Shown: in pieces, positions 25,764 through 34,068 of the stretch
How the letters are laid out: every line of letters starts with the position of its first letter
Numbering within the stretch: the stretch's first letter is position 1
DNA from: Chitinophaga sp. CF418
Lineage (GTDB): Bacteria; Bacteroidota; Bacteroidia; Chitinophagales; Chitinophagaceae
Length of the DNA: 64,000 bases
NCBI RefSeq assembly: GCF_900142925.1
Contig: NZ_FRCN01000022.1
Span: 31,043 to 95,042, forward strand
Reading direction: 5' to 3'
Made by a program: the position numbers and the translations under genes
Notes under the pieces: generated by a model
The model's database searches: none
What the model was told of the DNA's origin: nothing
What the model saw: the letters and a program-made list of their open reading frames with translations, nothing else

Positions 25764-26189
25764 CTAAGACTTCGCAGCAGCCTTCTTCTTCGGTGTAGCC
25801 CGTTTCTTTGCAGCTGCTTTTTTCTTTGGTGCTGCTCTCTTCTTCGCGGCAGCTTTCTTTCTGGGGGCGGCCTTTTTAGCTGCAGCCTTTTTCCTTGGAG
25901 CGGCTTTTTTAGCAGCTGCTTTCTTTGGTGTTGCTCTCTTCTTAGCAGCAGCCTTCTTTTTAGGCGCAGCTTTCTTCGCAGCTGCTTTTTTCTTCGGGGC
26001 GGCTTTCTTCGCCGCAGCTTTCTTTGGTACTTTGGCGCCTTCTTTCCTGGCTTCCGATAATCCTATGGCGATAGCCTGTTTGGGATTAGTGACTTTCTTG
26101 CCGCTTCTGCCGCTTTTCAGTTTACCTTCTTTCATCTCACGCATATTCTCTTCCACTTTGTCCTGGCTCCTTTTTGAATACTTTGCCAT
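25764..26189 (-). CDS. histone-H1-like protein, DUF6496 plus KAAAKK repeats
   Basis: A 141-residue strongly basic protein. Residues 1-52 are a DUF6496-type segment (MAKYSKRSQDKVEENMREMK ... GKKVTNPKQAIAIGLSEARK). Residues 55-141 are repeats of KKAAAKKAAPKK type, as in histone H1 tails and bacterial H1-like proteins. It should bind DNA without sequence preference and compact it. It follows ligD by 31 bp on the same strand, so it may be co-expressed with the repair ligase. Confidence 0.85.
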   Translation of the reverse strand: MAKYSKRSQDKVEENMREMKEGKLKSGRSGKKVTNPKQAIAIGLSEARKEGAKVPKKAAAKKAAPKKKAAAKKAAPKKKAAAKKRATPKKAAAKKAAPRKKAAAKKAAPRKKAAAKKRAAPKKKAAAKKRATPKKKAAAKS

Positions 26190-26220
26190 AATGTAGAATT
26201 TAAAGGTTAATAAATAAACT

Positions 26221-28230
26221 TCATCGTTGCATAGTACTTAGTATCTTCTTCATATCAATTCCTTTGCCGAGTACCGGCTTGAATATATCGCCCATTTCAT
26301 TGATCCGGGCAACTGCATTGGTAATATTGAAGTCTTTCATCTTTAATCCCTTTTTTACTTCCTCCCAATGCAAAGGCATGGACACCGTAGCGCCCGGCTT
26401 TGGCCGTAATGAGTAGGGTGCTGCCAGTGTGGATTTGGGCCTGTTCTGTAGATAATCAACATATATTTTGCCCCTTCTGTTCTGTGTCATACGTTCTATA
26501 CTGGTAAATGAAGGCAATGCAGCATGTACCTGTGTAGCGATCCATTTACCGAACAACTGGCATTCATCGTAAGTATATTTGGCGTTTAAAGGAATGTAGA
26601 TATGTATGCCGGTGGAACCGGATGTTTTGCAATATCCCGGGGCTTTGATACTGTCAAGAACTTCTTTGGTGATAAGCGCTGTTTGTATTACCTGTTCAAA
26701 GGTATTCTTTTCTGTTGGATCCAGATCAATAATGCACCAATCCGGATGATCCGGCTTTTGTATCCTGCTGTTCCACGGGTTCATTTCAATGGCGCCCAGG
26801 TTAACCATATATAACAGGCTGGCTTCGTCTGTACCTACCATGAAGTTTTTGTCTTCCCCTTCACTGGTGTGATAAGGGAATTGTTTGATCCAGTCGGGTG
26901 CTTTCCCTGTTACATCTTTCTGATAGAAGCTCTTGCCTTTTATGCCGTTGGGGAATCTGTTCAGCGACTGGGGACGGTCTTTCAGATAAGGTACAATATA
27001 GGGGGCTACCTGGTAATAGTAGTTCAGCATGTCCCGCTTGGTATATTTTTCTTCCGGCCAGAATACTTTATTGAGATTGGAAAACTTCAGTTCATGTTTA
27101 TTGATTTTCCTGACCTGGGTATCTTCAGATGGATTGAGTAATGTTTTACGGTTACCGCCTATCACAGGTGTTAGCATCTTTTGGGAGATAGCCGTACCTG
27201 TTTTCTTTGCTGCTTTTTGGACAGGCTGAGGCGCTTCTCTCGTGACGTCTTTTGCTGCCTTATCTTCCCGCATACCTTCGAAGGAGGGGTGGCGCATCAC
27301 GCCATCCGAAGTGATCTCTGCATAACTTACTTCACATACCAGCTCCGGCTTTAGCCATGTGGCTACTGCCTTCGGTGGATTGGGCCTGAAGCGGGAAGGT
27401 TTATTAACATCTGGAACTGTTGTAAAGGGAGATCTTTTTACAGTCAGTGGTTTGAATAACTGCATCAGTTCCTTCTGCCTGGCGGTGGAAAAGCCGGTGC
27501 CTATCTTGCCGGTATATTGCAATTTGCCATCATCAAAAACACCCACCAGCAATGAGCTGAAAGGCTTGGAGGAATCTTCATTACGGGTATATCCGCCTAT
27601 GACCACTTCATGTCTTTGATTAATCTTGATCTTTAACCATTCAGTAGTACGTACGCCTGGATAGTAGAGGCTATCTTCTTTTTTGGCGATGATACCTTCC
27701 AGGCCCAGTGATTTTGCAGCTGTCAGGAACGCTGAAGGAGATGTGTGAAAGCTGGCGCTAAGCCTTATAATATCCGGTGCGGGAAACAGTTGTTCCAGCA
27801 ATTCCCTGCGCTGTACAAGGGGCAATTGTGTAATGTCATACCCATTCAGCCACAAAAGATCAAATACATAGTAGATCAATTCACCATCAGCTTCACTCCT
27901 CCAGTTTTGCAGATCCCCGAAGCTGGAAGTCCCGCTTTCATTGAGCACCACTATCTCCCCATCTGTTACTGCGTGGATGTTCCATGTTTTTAATGCATCG
28001 TGAATGGGATAAAATTTTTCATCGAATGATTTATTGTTACGCGAAATAAGGTGTATATCTCCCTTGTTCAGCAAGGCTATTGCGCGATACCCATCCCATT
28101 TTACCTCATACATCCAATCCGGCGCTTCAACTGGTTTATCAACCAGTGTGGCCAGCATGGGCGCTACAGTAGCGGGGAACTTAGCCCGCGTGCGTCCGGA
28201 TATCCTGGGAGCTGAGGATTTTTTACGCAT
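26221..28230 (-). CDS. ligD: non-homologous end-joining ligase LigD (ligase + polymerase)
   Basis: A 669-residue DNA ligase D. Residues 20-330 are an ATP-dependent ligase: YEVKWDGYRA with catalytic Lys44, GEIVVL, FDLLWLNG, EGIIAKKEDSLY, WLKIK and a C-terminal OB part. Residues 370-660 are the LigD polymerase/primase domain (KYTKRDMLNYYYQVAPYI, the WCIIDLDP acidic metal motif and SGSTGIHIYIPL). The 3'-phosphoesterase domain present in many LigD proteins is absent. It seals and fills double-strand breaks with Ku; no ku gene is in this window. Operon with the H1-like gene downstream. Confidence 0.92.
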   Translation of the reverse strand: MRKKSSAPRISGRTRAKFPATVAPMLATLVDKPVEAPDWMYEVKWDGYRAIALLNKGDIHLISRNNKSFDEKFYPIHDALKTWNIHAVTDGEIVVLNESGTSSFGDLQNWRSEADGELIYYVFDLLWLNGYDITQLPLVQRRELLEQLFPAPDIIRLSASFHTSPSAFLTAAKSLGLEGIIAKKEDSLYYPGVRTTEWLKIKINQRHEVVIGGYTRNEDSSKPFSSLLVGVFDDGKLQYTGKIGTGFSTARQKELMQLFKPLTVKRSPFTTVPDVNKPSRFRPNPPKAVATWLKPELVCEVSYAEITSDGVMRHPSFEGMREDKAAKDVTREAPQPVQKAAKKTGTAISQKMLTPVIGGNRKTLLNPSEDTQVRKINKHELKFSNLNKVFWPEEKYTKRDMLNYYYQVAPYIVPYLKDRPQSLNRFPNGIKGKSFYQKDVTGKAPDWIKQFPYHTSEGEDKNFMVGTDEASLLYMVNLGAIEMNPWNSRIQKPDHPDWCIIDLDPTEKNTFEQVIQTALITKEVLDSIKAPGYCKTSGSTGIHIYIPLNAKYTYDECQLFGKWIATQVHAALPSFTSIERMTQNRRGKIYVDYLQNRPKSTLAAPYSLRPKPGATVSMPLHWEEVKKGLKMKDFNITNAVARINEMGDIFKPVLGKGIDMKKILSTMQR

Positions 28231-28296
28231 GTATAGATAAGATCAAAGATCTTACCAGTATGCATGACAGCAATCTCATGAGCATAACATACACCG

Positions 28297-29094
28297 TTAC
28301 TGGTTATCCAATCCTCTCTTTCTTGCAATACGATAATAAGCAGCAGGTATCAGTATCCGCAACCAGTACAGCAGCCGTTCACTTCTGGCGATGATCACAT
28401 GTTTTTTCTTCTGGCTGATGGCCTTCAATATCCTGTCAGCGCATTCGTCGACAGGAATACCATTCAGCTGGCCTTTATCCATCTTGTCGTAAGAGGTGCC
28501 ATCTCCTGTTAGTGCAGACATGGATAACGCTGTTTTAATCCTGCCGGGACTTACAATGGTTACATAAAAGTTGTCCAGGGTATGTTCTACCTGCAGTGTT
28601 TCAAAATAACCTTTCAATGCATGTTTGGATGCAACATAACCACTGCGCATAGGGAAGCCCATAAGACCGGACATACTGCTGATGGCCACCACATGTCCAT
28701 GGCCCTGCTTCCTGAAATGGGGCAGCAGGTATTGTGTGACAGCCAGAGGACCGAAGAAGTTAACCTCCATCAGCTGGTTATATACAGACAGCTCTGTATC
28801 GATCGCCAGCGAGCGTTGTCCAACACCGGCTGAATGAATAACGATGTCAATATGCCCATAGATGCCCATGGCACGCTCCACTACGTGTACTAATGCTAAG
28901 CGGTCGGTCATATTGGCCGGCAGTATTGTACAACCGGTATGACCGGCCAACTGTTGCTCCAGTGATCTTAATGTAGCATTATCGCGGGAAGAAATGATCA
29001 GGCGTGCCTTTTTTGCTGCAAATGCTTTCGCCAGACCAGCTCCGATACCGGAAGAGGCGCCAATGATCCAGACAACTTTATGCTCGAAATTCAT
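28297..29094 (-). CDS. short-chain dehydrogenase/reductase
   Basis: A 265-residue classical SDR: VVWIIGASSGIGAGLAKAF (NAD(P)-binding TGxxxGxG-type loop), HSAGVG (NAG-like), ISSMSG with the catalytic Ser, and YVASKHALKGY with the YxxxK pair. ATG 29094 was chosen, nine codons inside the longest frame, because residues start directly at the first beta strand. The C-terminal region has a hydrophobic and basic stretch (LLYWLRILIPAAYYRIARKR), as in membrane-associated SDRs. Substrate unknown. Confidence 0.85.
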   Translation of the reverse strand: MNFEHKVVWIIGASSGIGAGLAKAFAAKKARLIISSRDNATLRSLEQQLAGHTGCTILPANMTDRLALVHVVERAMGIYGHIDIVIHSAGVGQRSLAIDTELSVYNQLMEVNFFGPLAVTQYLLPHFRKQGHGHVVAISSMSGLMGFPMRSGYVASKHALKGYFETLQVEHTLDNFYVTIVSPGRIKTALSMSALTGDGTSYDKMDKGQLNGIPVDECADRILKAISQKKKHVIIARSERLLYWLRILIPAAYYRIARKRGLDNQ

Positions 29095-29203
29095 ATTACG
29101 GATGATTTGGAGGTGCCGCAAAGCTACACTTTTGCTTTGATCGCTGAAATGGGCCGTTGGCTGAAGGTTTGATCAGGTTCCATATATTTCGTATATTCCT
29201 GTT

Positions 29204-30457
29204 ATGATCGTCGGAGTTATGGATGAGATAAATTACCACGGGAAAGAGCTGCTGCAAAGCATTGCCGATGGCAATGAAATTTCTTTTGCCCGCTTCTTCA
29301 GGGCTGCGGCTCCTTCGGTATATGCTGATCTTGCTGTTGTCCTGAAGGGAGATGCCCGATGCATCAACGCGGTGTTGCAGGAAACCTTCATAATCATCTG
29401 GCTGCACAGGGACAAATTGCCGCTTGTGAAAGACCTGGATGCCTATCTCCGCTCTGTAGCTTTGCAGGAATGTTATAGTTATCTGCAGGACTCATCATCT
29501 GAAGAACTGTTTCCCATACCATTCTATGAAGAGGAGATCCCTCCCGAAATACAGCATTACAAGGCTTACCAGTCTTTGATCCACGACGCGATCATGTCGA
29601 TGCCGGAGCAGAGGAGACTGATCTATGAGCTGCACCGCCTGAAGGGGATGACTCCCGCCCAGATAGCAGCTGCTATGCAGTTGTCAGCAGACACTGTTAC
29701 TTGCGCCATTAACGCCGTTCACCAGTCCGTAAGGCAATGCCTGAAGGATGTGGCGCATAGCAGTGTAACTTCACGTCACAATCAGTGGGTGGTGGAGAAA
29801 ACAAAGGTGCTGGAGGAACGTCCTCCGGTTATTCCCCCCTTTGACGAGCATTGGATGCCCATAGTATCAAAAGCTACAGCTATAGACCGTCCTATACCGG
29901 CAGACAGCACCCGGATGATAAGGCGCATCTATTCCCATCGCCTCAATTACCTGTACGCCATTGCCGCGCTTTTATTCCTGATAGTGGGGCCGGGTATTTA
30001 CCTGATCGTGATGCGCTCTGAGAAATCAGCATCTTTCAGGGCTATGTCGTCCGCCGGCCCGCATAAATCCAAAGATATCCTGCCCGATGGAACGGAAGTG
30101 TGGATGAATAGTGGTAGCGCCGTCAGGTATCCGGCTACATATAGTGTGGCCGGCAGGATAGTGGAAGTGGAGGGGGAGGCCAGTTTCCGGGTAGCTGGTA
30201 GCGCCAGCCAGCCATTTCATATCCGCGGTTATGAAATATATGCCGATGTAACAGGACCCCATTTTAATATACATGCCTATACCACCCCTTCACATATGGT
30301 CATTACCGCCCTGGGAAGCACCGTCAGGGTACAGACGGAAGGTAAAGACCTGTCCCTGCTGCCCGGTCAGCAGGCAGATATTAGCCAGGAAGGTACCATT
30401 AAAGTCACCCCTGCCGACACCTCCGCTATTGCTGCCTGGAAAGAAGGACTTAAATAA
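29204..30457 (+). CDS. ECF sigma-like protein fused to a FecR anti-sigma domain
   Basis: A 417-residue single open frame with two normally separate parts. Residues 1-185 look like an ECF sigma factor: helical region 2 (GNEISFARFFRAAAPSVYADL...INAVLQETFIIIWLHRDKLPLV) and a region-4 helix-turn-helix (MSMPEQRRLIYELHRLKG, MTPAQIAAAMQLSADTVTCAI). A membrane helix follows (about 247-270, LNYLYAIAALLFLIVGPGIY). Residues 285-417 are a FecR domain (ILPDGTEVWMNSGSAVRYP, VEVEGEASFRV, VITALGSTVRVQ, LLPGQQADI) ending at AWKEG, so the usual C-terminal DUF4974 is missing. A membrane-tethered regulator is suggested. Confidence 0.78.
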   Translation: MIVGVMDEINYHGKELLQSIADGNEISFARFFRAAAPSVYADLAVVLKGDARCINAVLQETFIIIWLHRDKLPLVKDLDAYLRSVALQECYSYLQDSSSEELFPIPFYEEEIPPEIQHYKAYQSLIHDAIMSMPEQRRLIYELHRLKGMTPAQIAAAMQLSADTVTCAINAVHQSVRQCLKDVAHSSVTSRHNQWVVEKTKVLEERPPVIPPFDEHWMPIVSKATAIDRPIPADSTRMIRRIYSHRLNYLYAIAALLFLIVGPGIYLIVMRSEKSASFRAMSSAGPHKSKDILPDGTEVWMNSGSAVRYPATYSVAGRIVEVEGEASFRVAGSASQPFHIRGYEIYADVTGPHFNIHAYTTPSHMVITALGSTVRVQTEGKDLSLLPGQQADISQEGTIKVTPADTSAIAAWKEGLK

Positions 30458-30673
30458 GTAATTTATTGCAACCCGCCCGGGAATAAGTGTAATTTTACGG
30501 TAGATAATGCCAGGGCCAGGAATAATTTTTTCGCCAAAAATTATTGATTTATAGTTGTTTATATAGCTGTGGGATTCTTATCTGGAAATTATTTTATACC
30601 TCAGGCAACCTTTCTTGAAGAGTTCCGTATTAAGTAGGTATAAAGGACAAACGTGAGCCTCTATTGATAAGCA

Positions 30674-31249
30674 TTGGAACAACTGACTACCATAATACAG
30701 GGGTGCATTAATAAACAGCCCAGATGCCAAAAGTTATTGTATGAGCAATACTATGGCTATGCTTTTAAGATCGTATTCAGGTACATCTACCGGTATGAAA
30801 ATGCCAAAGATGTTGTGAACGATGGCTTTGTGAAAGTATTTACCCGTTTTGACAAGTTCAGTTGCGAGGAATCAGAAGACCAGGAAAAGATGTTGATGGG
30901 ATGGATCAGGAAGATCATGGTCAATACGGCAATTGATGAACTGAGACGGAAAAATATGATACCCGAGATCGGAGGTATACCGGAAGAGGTATGGGAAGTG
31001 CCGGATGTAGGACAATCAGCCGAACAGAAATTATATTACAAGGAGTTGATCGTACTGGTCAAAGAACTACCGCCGTCCTACCAGGTGGTATTCAATATGT
31101 ATGTAATTGATGGATTCTCCCACCAGGAAATTGCTGATAAACTCAATGTCAGCATTGGTACCTCAAAGTCAAACCTGGCAAAAGCAAGGGCGTATTTACA
31201 AAAAAAATTAAACACAGATATACCTGAAATAGACGTATGCAGCTCCTAG
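30674..31249 (+). CDS. ECF RNA polymerase sigma factor
   Basis: A 191-residue ECF sigma factor: region 2 (LLYEQYYGYAFKIVFRYIYR, NAKDVVNDGFVKVF) and region 4 (PPSYQVVFNMYVIDGFSHQE then IADKLNVSIGTSKSNLAKAR). The start must be TTG 30674 because an in-frame stop lies two codons upstream and the next ATG is inside region 2. The stop overlaps the next gene by 13 bp, the classical sigma/anti-sigma layout. Confidence 0.88.
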   Translation: MEQLTTIIQGCINKQPRCQKLLYEQYYGYAFKIVFRYIYRYENAKDVVNDGFVKVFTRFDKFSCEESEDQEKMLMGWIRKIMVNTAIDELRRKNMIPEIGGIPEEVWEVPDVGQSAEQKLYYKELIVLVKELPPSYQVVFNMYVIDGFSHQEIADKLNVSIGTSKSNLAKARAYLQKKLNTDIPEIDVCSS

Positions 31250-32646
31250 ACGACGATATGGACGAACTTTTCCGCAATGCGGCCTCAGATTATCCCCTGA
31301 ACACTGGCGGGGGAGACTGGGAAGCTGTGCGGAACAAGTTGCAGCAGGCTGATAATAATCAGCAGGGGACAGCTACAGGCGGGCGTACAGGTCGCTGGTG
31401 GTTTAGATTCGGTCTCTTTGGGATCATGACTGCACTTCTTCTTGTTACAGCTGTTAAAGGCCTGTATGATGGGGAACGTCTTCCATCAGGAGATGAGGGC
31501 CGGGCATTGTATCATCCTAAGCTGCAGGTACCGGTTAACAGTCATACTACCGGTATACAGACAGCACAGGATGTAGTAAACAACAACGAAATTCAGGAAG
31601 ATCAGCATAGTAAAGAAGCTATAAACGGAAACCAGTTCATTAAAGGAAAAGAAGTTGGTACCGGTAGCCGCGGTCATCAGGATGCGGATGAACATGTAGT
31701 CAGGAATGATAAGCAGAAGGTTACAGTAAGACCTGATCAATATACGGCCGGCCGGTTAACAACAGGGGACAGTGAACAATCCTCCGTGAACAGGAAGACA
31801 GGGAATACCAATGTACGCGCCAGCGTAATACAGGATGTTCCCATCAGCAGTTATCCTGCTGCCAGGCCGGGGATAACTGCTGTTAATAATACTCAACTAA
31901 GCCTTGATGGCATCAGGGGTACTGCTAACAGGGAGACGTATCCGGCAGTGAATATCCTGCATGCCAATAACAGGATACCAGTTCTTGCAAAGTCAGACAA
32001 CAATGTTACGGTGCCGGCTAAAAAGGAGAAGCAGGAGCCAGCTTCTCTGAAAAAGGGATTGTATTATGGATTGATCGCAAGCCCGGATATTACTACGGTG
32101 AAATTTCAGCGTACTTCCAATGTGGGATATAATGTGGGACTATTAGCTGGTTACAGGTTCAGTAAAAGACTGGCAGTGGAAACCGGTGTGATATACGAAC
32201 GCAAATATTATTATTCAGAAGGTAAATATTTCGAGACGAAGAAAACACCATGGCCAGATGGAATAAAGCTGATAGATGTGGATGGGTGGTGTAATATGTA
32301 TGAAATACCACTGAATGTGCGGTATACTTTTGCGACAGGGGCTAAGAGCAGTTGGTATGTTAACGGTGGAATGTCATCGTACATCATGAAAAAACAGGGA
32401 TATAATTATAGTTACGAATACTATGGAACCTATGGAGACCGGAATTGGGTGTATAAAAAAGCTACCAAAGACTGGTTCTCAAACATGCACCTGGGCGTAG
32501 GCTACGAGCGTCCGGTAGGTGTATTAGGAACCCTGCGGGTAGAACCATATGTAATGATACCTGTAAAAGGCATCGGCGTTGGTAATCTGCCCGTAACGAG
32601 TGTGGGCATGAACGTTGGCCTGACACGGCCATTACGGCTTAAATAA
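31237..32646 (+). CDS. membrane-anchored protein with C-terminal outer-membrane-type barrel (putative anti-sigma partner)
   Basis: A 469-residue protein. Residues 1-45 are acidic and helical (MDELFRNAASDYPLNTGGGDWEAVRNKL), the position of an anti-sigma segment. One membrane helix follows at about 50-68 (FRFGLFGIMTALLLVTAV), then a low-complexity Asn/Gln/Thr-rich periplasmic linker (about 80-270). Residues 275-469 hold porin-like strands (GLYYGLIASPDITTVKFQ, VGLLAGYRFSKRLAVETGVI, VRYTFATGAKSSWYVNGG). Overlapping the sigma gene by 13 bp suggests it regulates that sigma. A protein spanning from inner to outer membrane is implied. Confidence 0.65.
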   Translation: MQLLDDDMDELFRNAASDYPLNTGGGDWEAVRNKLQQADNNQQGTATGGRTGRWWFRFGLFGIMTALLLVTAVKGLYDGERLPSGDEGRALYHPKLQVPVNSHTTGIQTAQDVVNNNEIQEDQHSKEAINGNQFIKGKEVGTGSRGHQDADEHVVRNDKQKVTVRPDQYTAGRLTTGDSEQSSVNRKTGNTNVRASVIQDVPISSYPAARPGITAVNNTQLSLDGIRGTANRETYPAVNILHANNRIPVLAKSDNNVTVPAKKEKQEPASLKKGLYYGLIASPDITTVKFQRTSNVGYNVGLLAGYRFSKRLAVETGVIYERKYYYSEGKYFETKKTPWPDGIKLIDVDGWCNMYEIPLNVRYTFATGAKSSWYVNGGMSSYIMKKQGYNYSYEYYGTYGDRNWVYKKATKDWFSNMHLGVGYERPVGVLGTLRVEPYVMIPVKGIGVGNLPVTSVGMNVGLTRPLRLK

Positions 32647-32672
32647 GAACCGTACTTAATAAGAATTATAAC

Positions 32673-33095
32673 ATGACGCGAAGAAAATTGATCATTCTCG
32701 CAGGGGCATTGCTTTGCCTTATAGCGGCGGGAACAGGATACTATTTGTATAATAAACCGAGAACTTCCGCAGCAGCGTCCCGCACAGATAAACATATCAG
32801 TGCGCAGAAACTGTATGAAGAATTTGCCAGTAATGAACAGCAGGCCAACACCAATTATGTGAACAAGGTGGTGGAAGTGAAAGGTACTATCACTGACATA
32901 CAGAAAACAGGAACATCGGTATCCCTATTACTCGCAGGAGATGGAAATGGTGCAGGAGGAGTGAATTGCAGCATCGTGCCGGGAGAAGAGAAGCAGCTTC
33001 CTAAAGTGGGAGATTCAGTGCTGATCAAAGGACTGTGCACAGGTATGCTGATGGATGTAAGTATTGTCGACGCAACTATTATAAATAACAAGTAA
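32673..33095 (+). CDS. membrane-anchored OB-fold (tRNA_anti-like) protein
   Basis: A 140-residue protein with a basic start and one membrane helix (KLIILAGALLCLIAAGTGYYLY), then an OB-fold core (NKVVEVKGTITDIQKTGTSV, VNCSIVPGEEKQLPKVGDSVLIKG) like the tRNA_anti-like family found in Bacteroidota envelope proteins. It heads a four-gene cluster (gaps 12-26 bp) with a cytochrome-c-like lipoprotein, YceI and a DUF5777 protein. Role unknown. Confidence 0.7.
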   Translation: MTRRKLIILAGALLCLIAAGTGYYLYNKPRTSAAASRTDKHISAQKLYEEFASNEQQANTNYVNKVVEVKGTITDIQKTGTSVSLLLAGDGNGAGGVNCSIVPGEEKQLPKVGDSVLIKGLCTGMLMDVSIVDATIINNK

Positions 33096-33106
33096 CAACT
33101 CAGATT

Positions 33107-33508
33107 ATGAAAAAAGTACTGTTTCCTTTATTTGCAATTGCGATTGCATTCACAACAACCATCGTTTCGTGCTCGAAAGACAATGAACAGGATATCACCA
33201 ACAATCCCAATCCTCCCGATGGTGGCGGTAATAACAGCTGTGATACCGCAAATATGAAATATACAGCCAACATATTGCCTATCATATCTGCCAGCTGCTA
33301 TAGCTGTCATGGCAATGGTAATGTAAGCGGCGGTGTATCACTGGGTAATTATGCCGGCGTGAAAGCACAGGTTGATAATGGTAATCTCCTGCATGTGGTC
33401 AATCACGATGCTGGTTATCCTGCTATGCCACAGGGTGGTTCTAAATTGTCTGATTGTAATATCAATAAGATCAGATCCTGGATCAATCATGGTGCACTGA
33501 ACAATTAA
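33107..33508 (+). CDS. cytochrome-c-like lipoprotein
   Basis: A 133-residue protein with lipoprotein leader (MKKVLFPLFAIAIAFTTTIV then SCSK, lipid Cys22) and one haem-binding motif CYSCH near residue 64, following the YTANILPIISASC block common in Planctomycete-type and Bacteroidota monohaem cytochromes. AMPQGGSKLSDCNINKIRSWI supplies the probable axial Met and a closing helix. It likely shuttles electrons in the periplasm. Part of the OB-fold/YceI/DUF5777 cluster. Confidence 0.8.
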   Translation: MKKVLFPLFAIAIAFTTTIVSCSKDNEQDITNNPNPPDGGGNNSCDTANMKYTANILPIISASCYSCHGNGNVSGGVSLGNYAGVKAQVDNGNLLHVVNHDAGYPAMPQGGSKLSDCNINKIRSWINHGALNN

Positions 33509-33517
33509 ACTGTTGTA

Positions 33518-34060
33518 ATGATGAGAACCATATGCTTTATTGTACTGGCTTGTCTGCTCTACCTGCCCATGCAGGCGCAGATATTTATGACCAGGAACGG
33601 GAATGTCAGCTTTTTCTCCAAAACACCTTTGGAAGATATCAAAGCTGAGAACAGCCAGGCTTTCGCCGCCGTAGATCTCACGAAGAAATCCGTAGCGTTT
33701 ACATTGTTACAGCGGAATTTCCTGTTTCCTAAACAGCTGATGCAGGAACATTACAACGAGAACTACGTGGAAAGCGAGAAGTTTCCTAAAGCACAGTTCA
33801 GCGGTACTTTCACTGGTGATGTGCCTGCTAAACCTGGAACCTACAAGGTGCAGGTAACCGGACAGCTCACGCTGCACGGCGTTACACAGCAGATCACTGT
33901 GCCCGGAGAACTGGAAGTACAGGAAGGAAAACTGACAGCGAAATCTGCTTTTGCCGTAAAACCTTCCGACTTCAATATCAAAATACCGTCTCTGGTAAAA
34001 GATAAGATTGCGTCACAAATTAATATACAAATAGTCGCGGTGTGTCTGCCGGCAAAATAG
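33518..34060 (+). CDS. YceI family periplasmic protein
   Basis: A 180-residue protein with signal peptide (MMRTICFIVLACLLYLPMQAQ) and the YceI lipocalin-like barrel: FMTRNGNVSFFSKTPLEDIKA, the ESEKFPKAQFSG block and VTGQLTLHGVTQQITVPGEL. Members bind long-chain isoprenoids such as polyprenyl quinones in the periplasm. Clustered with a cytochrome-like lipoprotein and a DUF5777 barrel, so it may feed a quinone-linked or redox stress pathway. Confidence 0.88.
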   Translation: MMRTICFIVLACLLYLPMQAQIFMTRNGNVSFFSKTPLEDIKAENSQAFAAVDLTKKSVAFTLLQRNFLFPKQLMQEHYNENYVESEKFPKAQFSGTFTGDVPAKPGTYKVQVTGQLTLHGVTQQITVPGELEVQEGKLTAKSAFAVKPSDFNIKIPSLVKDKIASQINIQIVAVCLPAK

Positions 34061-34068
34061 TTTTGAAT

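Noticed and set aside
25764..26040. DNA tandem repeat of non-coding nature
   Set aside because: The repeats encode the Lys/Ala tail of the H1-like protein on the minus strand.
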